Assembly: GCA_963682055.1 (NCBI GenBank)
Contig: OY821748.1
Span: 2,299,001-2,363,000 of the forward strand
Origin: Primula veris
Lineage: Eukaryota; Streptophyta; Magnoliopsida; Ericales; Primulaceae
Reading direction: 5' to 3'
Length of the DNA stretch: 64,000 nt
This document shows, piece by piece, positions 12,611 through 23,705 of this stretch; the stretch's first letter is position 1; each line of letters begins with the position of its first letter. The notes under the pieces were generated by a model. The model saw only the letters and a list, made by a program, of their open reading frames with translations, was not told the DNA's origin and ran no database searches. The position numbers and the translations under genes are program-made.

Positions 12611-14392
12611 GTATCAAATGAACCTGTCCAATTTAGCCAATTTTTTCTAAAAATAACTCTACACTTTTATATTAATTATAATAATATCATATTTAGATAA
12701 AAATATAAAAAATAAAAACTAATAAAACTATTTATTACTCTTTAACAATCAAACATTATTTTAAATATTAAATTATGTTTATTTTTATATTATTCACATA
12801 TTTATATTATAATTATAATTATTTTATATATTTTTATTGCATTATTTACTGATATTATAATATGTTCCTAGTATCAAAATGAATAGTCCCATAATATATA
12901 ACAGGGTTTATCAACCTTTTTGGTTTTATTGCGAAAATATATCACTCTCACATAATTAATTTCTCCCATTGTTCTCACTCCCAGGTATTAAAATCACCTT
13001 TTTTTATCTTATAAAGATTGTATCTTTTAATTTTACAAATGTATATATATATTCATAGCTTTCATTTGGTTATTAGTTATTTTCCTAATGGATTGAATTT
13101 TGTGATTTTTAATGTTAGTTAATGAGAAAAAACCTTACCCTTTTTTCTTTGATGGATTTTAATTTCAACTGTTTTTGTGGGTGTGACAAAGATTGGATTT
13201 TTAAGGAAATTAAAAGGGCTTTAAGCTGTTAAAATTGTGAAATTGTAGAAACCCCCCCAATTAATTTAGTAAACAAAAAAAATTGTAATTGCTTAATTTT
13301 TACCCTTAGATCCGGAGTTTTGGCAGTAATGAGTGTTTTGAACATTAACCCATAATGTATTTAGGTTCACTCACATTTGATGATGTTTAAGGGGCATTGT
13401 TTGGTTGTAGTTTTAACTTTTAAGCTCGATATTTTGCTATTTTTTTCTCATAAGCATGCTTTTTTCGGGAGTCTGTGAGGAAATGAGTTTCGTTTAGGGA
13501 GTAATTCTTATGTGTGGTGTAGGAAGATATAATGTTAAAAGCTTAGAACTGAACAACTTTGAATAAAATGCATGGTGAAAAATTGAATTTAGCGCGGGAA
13601 TTAGAAAAAAAACGAGATTTACATTCTGAAGTATACACTTTCAACACAATTTGTGGCCAAAAAAATATGTCCAGTGGTTATGTTCATGAGAATTAGATAA
13701 ACAGTTTAATATCACTTTCTAGATAAGCAAATTGATTGTTGTAGCAAAGGACTCGAACTATGTGGGTAGTGTATGGATACAATGTAATATACGAGCACGT
13801 TGTATACTTTTATGTCAGTAAAAAATTTGTTTCTATTTGAAGTAGGGTATGAAAACAGTTTCGTAAACAAGTTGCGAATGCACTAGGAAAAATAGAAGAT
13901 TGCAGAAATAATTTTGAGTAGAATGCTTATCAGATCCGCAAAATATATGTTTTGAGAAAGTGTTTTGTGTCTGTTGGTTTTAATAGAGATCTCATTATAA
14001 TTAATTAGTAGTTTCAATAGGTTTCCACCCTGTTTGGTTTTATGCCTGATAAGGACATCTTTCTATCGGTTAGCTGTGTAAACCCGATCTTTAGCTCCTT
14101 GGGGTTAAACATTAACATTAATAACTCTCAAAATGCTACAACAAAATTGTAAACCTGCTTAGATGATTTTGGACCTCTATTATTTTGTAGAACTCAAAAA
14201 GAAGCTAGATACGCTTAAGATAGGTATGAGTCGTATAGAGAAGTAAATCCTAGAAGTAAATCCTAGACTTGGTGTTTCCATTTACATTATCATAGTTTAT
14301 TAAAGCTTTACTGACGTAGATATTGCCGATACAGAGATACTGTAGCTGATATAATTCTCTACTGTTATTATTTTTCTTTTCAGTTTCATCAT
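12611..14392 (+). other. GTE1-like upstream region with probable 5' UTR intron
   Basis: A pyrimidine-rich leader near 12940-12984 ends CCAG followed by GTATTA at 12985. A good acceptor, TTTTTCTTTTCAG, ends at 14383, only 9 bp before the GTE1-like ATG. Together they suggest a 5' untranslated exon and a leader intron of about 1.4 kb. The 13390s contain GGGGCATTGTTTGGTTG, a motif seen at the ends of small hAT-like repeats. This is inference from splice signals only. Confidence 0.4.
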
Positions 14393-17300
14393 ATGGGAAC
14401 CCAATTAGATGAAGATATAACAGATGATATGGCGGATTTCAAGATTCTGGTTAACGACGCCTCCGTTAAGGTGGCAAGGGTAAGATGTGTTGGTTATATC
14501 ATTGTCTGCGCCCAATTTAATGTATTATTAGGTTGGAAAATTATTTTTTCTTAACTTTTTTCGAGGCTCTTTCTATTCAACTATAAACGGATTCTGTAGT
14601 TTTTGTATTAAATGCTAGTAAGTTTTCTATTCTATAATAGCAGAAAGAAATATCCTCATTAGGTTTCTCTGCAAGTTAGTTTCTTGCTGACAGTGTGAGA
14701 TTTTCTTGCCTTGGTAATTATTTATCATCTGGATTCTTTTTCCAAAAAAAAAAAACAGAGAAGGAATAGTTGTATTAATAGTATATCGCTTAGAACCGGT
14801 TTAGAAGGCGGAAAGGGCTTAAAAATACATCGAATGAAGCTAGTACAGTATCTCTTCTCGAGGGTGTCATATAAACTTTAATTATGAAACAAGAAATATC
14901 GACAGAACACCAAGATTTATTTTTAAAATCATATACGCCTAGGGTGCTTTGCATCTACGCCACAGCAGCTGGAGCCTTACTTTGCCAAATCGTCAGGTGG
15001 TTTGTTTCATAAATTAAAACTGGTTCCTTCCCAATATTCAAGCTTGCTAATGGTTATGAGCTGTATATGCGTGTGTGCCCATGCGTATACATAAAATCGT
15101 AATATATGCTTCAGTTGGTATTAAGGTGAACCGTTAATATAAATTACTTGTGGGTCAATCTTTCCTCTTATTTCCTTCTTTTATTTTCTTAAATGCTCTA
15201 ATTTCTTGCTAGCAGGTTGAACAAGAGTTGAATTTGGTAGAGCAATTTTACTCAGCTGCAAGCAAAAAACAGGCAAATACACCAAGAGGCAGCTTAATTG
15301 TAAAAGAAAGATTTAAGGAAAATAACATTTCTAACTTGAAAAAGAGACAACAAGATCCGTTACGTGTGGACGCAGATGCAAGAGAGAGAATGCAGGAACT
15401 GATGCACCAGCTAGGCGATATTGTAAATCAGGTAATCACTTGATCTTTGCTCTTTAACTTCTCTGATTGACGCGTCATTAGCAATACTTAAACAGCAATG
15501 TGATATACACTGATATGACAGTGAACCCCACATAATAATTACCAATCGATGTTTATAGTGCAGCATGGGTTCACTTCCACATCACAAATTTTTGTATAGA
15601 TATGCGTAAACATCATTAACCATACTTAAACTGTTACTAGTTTTAGAAAATGAAATAGTTTCTAATCTTTCTTTTCTGCCCATATAGTCCATCTTATTTT
15701 CTTACATATGATATCACATATGTCATAATATTCATGACATCAACTTGAAACTCAGTGCAGCTGCTTCATGAGTTGCTTAAGTCGTATTTGTTCCCATATG
15801 TCATAATATTCATGATATTAAATCGTATTTGGTAACAGTGTAAATCATTTTATGGAAAATGCAGCATTAAGCCGTCAGCTGCTAATGCTATTTGCTGAGT
15901 GTATCTAATAATGGCCGAGTGAGTAAATATTGTTGTTGGAACTCTGGCATTTCTTTTTCCTCAAAAGCCTTTTAAAATATATTATAACGGATGAATAATT
16001 GAATGCCACTCTTCCGTAGTGGTTGTTTTTGTCATGCTACCAGAATTAGTGATTAGTCTTTGCATATTTCCATTGTCTATCAGTAGTATTTTTAAAGCCC
16101 ATTTGATTAATTTGTTCCCTTGTTTCTTATAGCAGTTTACGTTTTACTGCTCCACAAAAATAAAACACCTTCTTATTGGAAAAATGTCCGTATTAATGAA
16201 GTAATGTCATTGGCTTTATTTTCAGCTCACTCTGCATAAATGGGCAGCGCCCTTTATGCAACCTGTTGACGTTGTAGGCCTTGGTTTGCTCGATTACTTT
16301 CAGGTATAATTTCTTCATTTTTTTATTGATGTAATTACCATCATTAACTGTCTCTCCACCAAAATTAAGTGATCATTATACTTTTAGAATGTTCCAAGAG
16401 AAGGTTCTCATTAATGCTGCTTTGGCTTTCAGATGTTATTTTTGTGATTTTCAAACCAAGTTGATAACATTTATAGTAATGTATATATTGTTAAAATCTG
16501 CAATTATTTTGATACTGCATGCTAGGTTATCAAAAAGCCCATGGACTTTACTACTATTAAAACCAAAATGGAGGCCAAGGATGGCACAGGTTACAAGAAT
16601 GTGCGAGAGATATATGCAGATGTGAGATTGGTTTTTAAGAATGCGATGAAATATAACGCGGAAAGGGATGATGTTCATGTTAAGGCCAAAACAATGTTGG
16701 CAAAGTTTGAGGAGAAGTGGCTTCAACTCTTGCCGAAAGTTGATGAAGAGGTGTAGCTAACATTCGTTTTACAATAATAGGACATGTCCAATAATGTTAT
16801 TTGAATTTCAGCATATATTCTTACTGTCAGTGCTTTCAGAGCTGAAAACAAATAAAGCTTTTGAGGATTTATTACAGTTTTGTACCAACGTAATTTTTAT
16901 CACTAATATACAAAAAAGGCGACAAGTACAATGATGTCACTTTTCTCAGTAATCTGGTACACTTATGCTTGGTGTACTGATGAATTAAGACAACCAAATA
17001 CTTTTTGTACATCAACTACCAACTTTTTTCGTTTTTGCTACACTATCCTATCAAATGTTTCCTATTGTAATCACCCTTTGTATAATATAATTAAGTTTCT
17101 ACGTGAAAATTCTAGAGTTTCTTTTTCCAGGACGACTACTCCTTATAACTACCTCTGTGTGTTTCTGTTTCTAGTACTGCAAAGATGGTAAAGTTATTAT
17201 AAGCGAGATAAACTTCATAGCTAAATGTCAGTTGCTTCCAGGAAGAAAGACAAAAAGAAGGTCAGGCTGAAGAACTGTTTGAAATGCAGCTGGCTCAAGA

Positions 17301-18825
17301 AGCTAAACATGTCAAAATGACAAAGGATATAAGCAACAAGGTAGGTTATAGGTCACAATTTTTATTATTTCTTGAAATTCATGTCTATCTGTTCGATATT
17401 GTTGGTATTAGATGTGATGACTGTCGTGGACATGGACATGATTCGTCGATCGGGAGTTACTAATGTGTTAAACTGGATTTTTTCAGCTTCATGAACTTGA
17501 TTCCTATCTTGAAGATCTTAAAGGATTGGTTCTTCAAAATTGCAGGTCTGTTCTAATTACTTATTTTCTGAAAATGTGGCTTATCTAGTCTCAGTTAATT
17601 ATTCAAATGCTTTTCTAAACTATCACATTGCCTCAAATTTAGTCTCGGCGGATTGTCTTTCTGTTTTTATATTATTTTTCAGTTCAAAAAAAATTGTCTT
17701 GAAAGTTTGAGTTGTCATTCTCAATGAAAATAAAGTGAAAGGAATATAGAGATTAGCTGCATTAAAGAAAATCTTCATTCTGCATGTACTACTTCGAGAG
17801 TATCTTGAATATTCAGAACTACACTAACTGATAATCAAATTTGCACTGAACTTATTTTGATCCTGTAGTTTGTTGGTTGTCCTCCACAATTTATACATTT
17901 ATGAACTTTGTTGTTTATAAAGAGTTTCTCTTTTTCTATGGGATCTGTAATACTGATATGTAACCTGCAGAAAAATGTCATTTGAAGAAAAAAAGAGTCT
18001 TTCACATGCCCTCACTATGCTGCCACCTGGCGATCTCCACAACGCACTAATGATCGTTGCTCAAGATAATCCAAATTTTCAAGCTAAAGCTGAAGAGGTT
18101 GACCTTGACATTGATGCACAGGTAAAAAATCTACTCCGTATCAATTAGTACTGTTTACTATCATGCATATCCAATTTAGTACATTTTACTACTAAATGTT
18201 TCTTTTGAAACATAGACTACCATTATGGTATTTTAATATCTATATAACAAATCTGTCAGCCGTGGTCAAGATTTAGACGAAACCGTTGGATTCAAGGATA
18301 TTTCAGTCATGTCTTGGAGGTTTTCTGTTCATGATGACATGTATGTTCTGAATTGACCATGAACGCTGTTATGCGAGTATAGATTCTAAGTTAGAAAACC
18401 GTAGTATATAGTACTCCTAGATTGAATAAGCATGATAATACAGAGTATTAAACCAAAAAAGGAATCTGACAAACATAGTTCTGATTACGATTTAGCATAT
18501 GAATGACGAAACAATAGAAAGAAGAAGTTGAGCTTGATTTAAAAGCATGGGGAAAAAAGTATGACATTTTTTTTCACGATTGAGTTTTATCATGAGAGAA
18601 TTTGTTAAAATGCGCTTCATTATGGGTAATAATATTTAACCATGCTGTGTATGGCAGAGCCAATCGACTTTGTGGAGATTGAAGTTTTTTGTGAAGGAAG
18701 CAATGGGCCAGAGTAAAATTGTTGCAGGTGACGAAAATTACAATAACCACCACAACAAACGAAAAAGCGAAAGCGATAAGTTTCTTGCTCAAACCCCACA
18801 AAAGAAAAGGAGGAGACAACTTTAA
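14393..18825 (+). CDS. GTE1: GTE1/IMB1-like bromodomain-NET transcription regulator
   Basis: Eight coding exons: 14393-14479, 15216-15431, 16226-16303, 16526-16750, 17242-17340, 17487-17545, 17971-18121, 18658-18825. They join without frame breaks into 360 residues. Members of this plant BET-like family bind acetylated histones in the nucleus; Arabidopsis IMB1/GTE1 acts in seed germination. The bromodomain spans about residues 100-200, with WAAPFMQPVD at 107-116, PMDF at 132-135 and the acetyl-lysine-binding Asn at N171 (YN). A NET-type domain follows at about 255-320 (MSFEEKKSLSHAL ... LWRLKFFV). The C-terminus PQKKRRRQL is a likely nuclear signal. Length suits GTE1/GTE6 (about 370-390 residues). 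The exon 2 acceptor is a tandem CTAGCAG, so 15213 or 15216 could be used, both in frame. Choice of GTE1 over GTE6 rests on KNVREIYADVRLVFKNAMKY. Confidence 0.9.
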
Positions 18826-21414
18826 AGGTGTTGAAGTATCGCAGATGCATATTGTTAGAAGTAAACAAATTTGGAACTCGATGTTGGTGTATATTTTCGG
18901 ATAATTTAATGAGTTACAGTTTACAAGGCTGGTTTAGTATAAGTACTATGTAGCAAGATATCTTGCATAAACATATTGCAGTTGTTTGATAACAGTTTTT
19001 CAACTTGCATAGTGAATTAAGATGCCTATTACCATTTCCTGTACTATATTGTCATTACCATTGCTTTTGTTACATGGAAATCAGGGCCATATTATAAGTT
19101 ATGACTTATTAGCCCTTTTCGTCTATACACCTGCAAGTTACCTGGAATTTTGAGGTTTTACATTCATTTATAAACTTTCCCCAATTAAATAAATAAATAA
19201 GTTCCTTAGGTCTGAACAATCCGACGTCATTAACGTAGCCTAAATTCATAGTGACGACGTACTAGTTTCCCTGGTACAAGACCCTGCTTATTATGGCAAT
19301 TAAGAGCCAAAAAGGCACAATTTATCCTTCCGCATTCAAGAAAGCTTCAGAAACGTGAATGTGTGTTTTATAAGATGAATATGCAAACTTCTAGCAGAAT
19401 TCATCATTTCAAACTGTAAAATATCAAGTTTTTATAACGATATAGTTTAATGAATATTTTAAGGATAATTGTTTTATTTGTGACAAGCCGATATTGGAAC
19501 AAAAAAATGATCACGAATTCACAATGCGAAGTTTTTCTTTCCAAAATTCGAAGACATTAGATAGTTTCGAATTCGATGATTGTATAATGTAGAAATCAAA
19601 ATGAGGTGAAGTAAAAGTATACTCACTCCAAGTCTCCAACTACTAACCTTTTATTTATTGCTTTATGAAAATGAAAAAAAAATCGTTTACATCTCTATCA
19701 AAAGATGATTTTTTTTCAAACACAGCATTGAAATTATTCATCTACCTCGCACATGGAAAGATACCATAAAACGTACCCAAGTGCAAACATTTCCTTTCAA
19801 GGTTACGTACATGATTTGTGTTGTTTGTTCCCTTTATGGTTTTTAACTTTAATTTCTAGTTGTAGCAGTAGTTGTTAAATTGGCACATCTTGAAAATCAT
19901 AGTTGCCGCATCCACGTTCATACATATTTTCAACAATCATCTTAAAATGTAATATTGTTCGGTCCCTGAAAAAAATAATCTTAAATGTATCGTACGTACG
20001 TACTACAGTATATATATATATGCTTTCTTCTGTTTTTCATCTATTCTTTTCAATATTTAAAAAAAAAAAAAAAAAAAAAAACTAGCTATCACGTGATTGG
20101 TGGCTTATAATTAATGATCACAATTTGTGCTGTTAATGTAGCCCTGTAAGAGGCTTAATTATATGAAATCCTGACTGTGAATATTAACTTTAATCTTTTA
20201 GGAATATGTCGTTTCATATTTGTGTGCATAGCACATCATGATATTTCTGAACCCGCACGATAAAAGATATAAGAATTTATATAACCTTCATAGATAACTC
20301 ACTAACATTCATGAATCATATTAACCACAAGTATGTCTGGGTCTCACAATGTTGAAAATAATAAAACTTTTGAGTGTATAATACGTTGATATGCATGTCG
20401 ATAAATCTTTGAAGAGAAAGAAAACGACATAATTTTAACAATAAGAAGGCTCATAATTTTTGTTTAGTGGGAGACAAACTTACCTGTATTCATGGGTGAT
20501 CAATCAAGAAACATATAAAACAAACTAATTTATGCATGCAGTATAAAAAAAATTCAAAAAGAGTTTTGCTCAAAAAGTCTCAATAAGTTGAAAGCGGAAA
20601 CATGTCCGGGAAATAAATAAATAAAAAAGGCTTTTCTTTGCACCGACATTCAAGACTTTTTTCTTGAATAAGATTACAGCTGTGTGATTTTAATGTTTTC
20701 CTATTTGAAAAAAGTTTGAAAAGCTCAAAATATAGAAACATGCATGCATATTGGATGAATATGTTTGTTCGGTTTGGTTAAAGAGTCTCTCCGGACATCG
20801 TTTCAGCATTAAATATTTAAATATATTTTCAAATTCAAGTTGCATTTAGTATAAATATAGTTGCATTTCTAGCATAATATACTAACATTTGGAGTTACCA
20901 AATATATATCTTTGATTTACTCACATTATGAAAATCTTATTAATAAATTACTACAAATAACAAATTGCAACAAATACCAAACCTGCTTGACATTTTGGGT
21001 TACCGAACCTGCTTTTCCCATTAATCAAAAAAAAAAAAAAACCTGCTTTTCCCATATTCATTATACATTCTCATTTTATCAAGTTAATAAATGAGTTTGA
21101 TCCTGATCACGAGCCTTATAATATTGTTGAGGTCCGGTTCAATAGTAAACGAACAATGCTTAATTAGCTGATCTAAAATATTTTATGATTTAGGTCTATT
21201 GGCATTCATTTCATTATCTTCATTGTTTGAAAACTGTGTGTCTCGCCGGGCCCTCTTTCATTATCTTTAAAACCGACGTTGAATAAACGCGTTGAAAATA
21301 AGAAAATAAAAATGTGGCGATCAGTTAGTTGGCGCGAGACCAATAAATGCTATCAAATCAAATAGTAACAGATTCTGTAAGTCTCATGTAAAGTGGGTTA
21401 ATTTCTATAATGCT
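18826..21414. other. Intergenic between GTE1-like and glycine-rich protein genes
   Basis: It contains the GTE1-like 3' region and the distal promoter of the glycine-rich protein gene. Poly(A) runs occur at about 20058-20080 and 21028-21041. No coding region, RNA gene or bounded mobile element was recognised. Confidence 0.5.
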
Positions 21415-21422
21415 TATAAATA
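21415..21422 (+). promoter_or_regulatory. TATA box of the glycine-rich protein gene
   Basis: TATAAATA lies 81 bp before the ATG at 21503. A transcription start near 21450 would give a leader of about 50 nt, normal for a plant gene of this kind. Confidence 0.65.
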
Positions 21423-21502
21423 GACGCATTTACGTGTGTTCAATGCACACATATATTGAGTGGGCTAGCTACTTCACTACTTAGATATTTTTGTTAGAAA
21501 AG

Positions 21503-22729
21503 ATGGTGTCACGAGGTGTAATGAGTGTTGGGTTACTATCTTTGCTTTGTTTCCATTTTGCCTTTGTGAGTTTAGTGTTTGCTAGAGATTTAGTCAAATA
21601 CCATGAAGAAGAGAGTAATGAAGATAGTTCTTTGACCAAAGGTCATGGATTTGGAGGGGGATACGGTGGCGGTGTTGGTGGTGGATATGGTGGTGGACAT
21701 GGTGGTGGAGTCGGTGGTGGATATGGCATAGGGGGTGGAACTGGAGGTGGATACGGGGGAGGTGGAATCGGTGGAGGAGGCGGTAAGGGTGGTGGATATG
21801 GAGGAGGAGCTGGTGGTGGTGGAGGACATGGCGGTGGTGTAGGAGGTGGATATGGTGGAGGAGCTGGTGGTGGAGGAGGACATGGCGGTGGTGTAGGAGG
21901 TGGATATGGTGGAGGAGCTGGTGGTGGTGGAGGACATGGCGGTGGAGCTGGAGGTGGTTATGGTGGAGGAGCTGGCGGTGGAGCCGGTGGAGGACATGGT
22001 GGAGGAGCTGGCGGCGGTGGTGGAATTGGCGGAGGACATGGGGGTGGTGCTGGAGGTGGATATGGTGGAGGAGCTGGCGGCGGTGGTGGAATCGGCGGAG
22101 GACATGGCGGTGGTGCTGGCGGTAGTGGTGGAATCGGCGGAGGACATGGCGGTGGTGCTGCTGGTGGTGGTGGAATCGGCGGAGGACATGGCGGTGGTGG
22201 TGGAATCGGCGGAGGACATGGCGGTGGTGCTGGCGGTGGTGGTGGAATCGGCGGAGGACATGGCGGTGGTGCTGGCGGTGGTGGTGGAATCGGCGGAGGA
22301 CATGGGGGTGGTGCTGGAGGTGGATACGGTGGAGGAGCTGGCGGTGGTGGTGCTGGCGGCGGACATGGGGGTGGTGCTGGAGGTGGATACGGTGGAGGAG
22401 GTGGTGGAATCGGCGGAGGACATGGGGGTGGTGGTGGTGGTGGAGGAGCTGGTGGAATCGGCGGAGGACATGGGGGTGGTGCTGGAGGTGGATATGGTGG
22501 AGGAGCTGGCGGTGGTGGTGCTGGAGGAGGTGGTGGAATAGGCGGAGGACATGGCGGTGGTGTTGGAGGTGGATATGGGGGAGGACATGGTGGCGGTGTT
22601 GGAGGAGGGTATGGAAAGGGTGGTGGAGGTGGATATGGGGGAGGAGTCGGTGGAGGTGGCGCTGGCGGTGGATATGGTGGTGGAGCAGGAGGTGGTGGTG
22701 GCTACGGAGGTGGACACGGACACCCCTAG
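21503..22729 (+). CDS. Secreted glycine-rich cell-wall structural protein
   Basis: A single exon of 408 codons. The ATG at 21503 is chosen over an upstream in-frame TTG because it directly starts a signal peptide: VMSVGLLSLLCFHFAFVSLV, then cleavage likely after VFA at residue 27. A short charged linker follows (RDLVKYHEEESNEDSS). The rest is almost only GGX repeats: GGGYGGG, GGGHGGG, GGGAGGG and GGGIGGG, ending GGGHGHP. This is a class I plant glycine-rich protein, expected to be exported and to cross-link in the wall through tyrosines. Blocks of about 40-60 bp are repeated nearly exactly between 21800 and 22530, so copy number is probably variable between individuals. The G-rich strand makes long open frames in other phases and antisense; these are shadows. 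Confidence 0.9.
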   Translation: MVSRGVMSVGLLSLLCFHFAFVSLVFARDLVKYHEEESNEDSSLTKGHGFGGGYGGGVGGGYGGGHGGGVGGGYGIGGGTGGGYGGGGIGGGGGKGGGYGGGAGGGGGHGGGVGGGYGGGAGGGGGHGGGVGGGYGGGAGGGGGHGGGAGGGYGGGAGGGAGGGHGGGAGGGGGIGGGHGGGAGGGYGGGAGGGGGIGGGHGGGAGGSGGIGGGHGGGAAGGGGIGGGHGGGGGIGGGHGGGAGGGGGIGGGHGGGAGGGGGIGGGHGGGAGGGYGGGAGGGGAGGGHGGGAGGGYGGGGGGIGGGHGGGGGGGGAGGIGGGHGGGAGGGYGGGAGGGGAGGGGGIGGGHGGGVGGGYGGGHGGGVGGGYGKGGGGGYGGGVGGGGAGGGYGGGAGGGGGYGGGHGHP

Positions 22730-23705
22730 ATTAATTTTGCTATCGTGAGCGCGTTAGCAATAATAATCAAAATATGATGAACATGCCAATGCACTATATG
22801 TATCTTTGTTTCGAATAATTTTATCATATTCTTATGAGTACCTCTGTTATGCTAAATGCACGTAATATGAGTCCGAATGTTTCAGGGTTCTATCGATTCT
22901 ATCTTATTACTATTAAATATGCAAACCAAGAAACAAGCAATTAACATGGAACTTATTTGTGATTCACAGGATTGACGATACAGGCCAGAAATTTTTACTT
23001 ATGAGCTTCAGATTTTATTGATCATAAGTTCACAACTAAGATCAACACTCAGAATAACAGAAATCTACAAGCATACATGAGAAATGTCGAAATATTAAAA
23101 CATTTTGCCACAAAACTAACACTTGAAAAAATGGTAATACTAAAAAAGTATTATAATAGTCACTAATAGTACATAATTAATTGGTGGATAATGTTGTAGG
23201 TCGTCCAGTCAACTAGAGACTCGTCAGTGAATGAGTTAAATATGTGATACTAAGAAAAATAACACCCCTTCCATGCACGTAAACTATGTAGACATTTATA
23301 CCATCACTATCACATGCTCTTAACACACATGCATAACATGCTGTATCAAAAGCAACATCACAAATGGCTTGTTTGGTTGAAAATTTTAAGCAAATTAGCT
23401 GGCTCTTAGTGTTTTAAAAAAATGGCTTCATCCAGCTTAAGAAGCTTAAAAAGCTGCAATCAGATCAGGCCAAAATGAATTCAAAGTGATCATTATAAGC
23501 TTGATTCTTAAAATTTTGTGACAGCTATATTGCAGTTCGCCATAGATGATTAAGATTAACACTTGAATTACCGAATTGTAGATATAAGAGTAGCGTCGAA
23601 CAACAGACAAACAAATTGTCAAACATTAAAAAAGAACAGCCACAGGCAAATAACATCATAAGCAAAATTGCCACTACAAACGGCTCTCTATCAACATTTT
23701 ACATA
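22730..23705. other. Intergenic between convergent genes
   Basis: 3' flanks of the glycine-rich protein gene (plus) and RPL28 (minus). At about 23367-23480 a stretch with GGCTTGTTTGGTTG and repeated AAGCTTAA resembles a short element also seen at about 24790-25020. No gene was seen. Confidence 0.45.

Noticed and set aside
21590..22723. Long antisense Ser/Thr-rich open frame (377 codons) opposite the glycine-rich protein
   Set aside because: It is the mirror of GGN codon repeats, has no signal peptide or family, and ends where the glycine repeat ends. A shadow frame.
21900..22748. Val/Glu/Ala-rich frames in another phase of the glycine-rich gene
   Set aside because: Product of the same GGT/GGA repeats read out of phase; no independent start or family.
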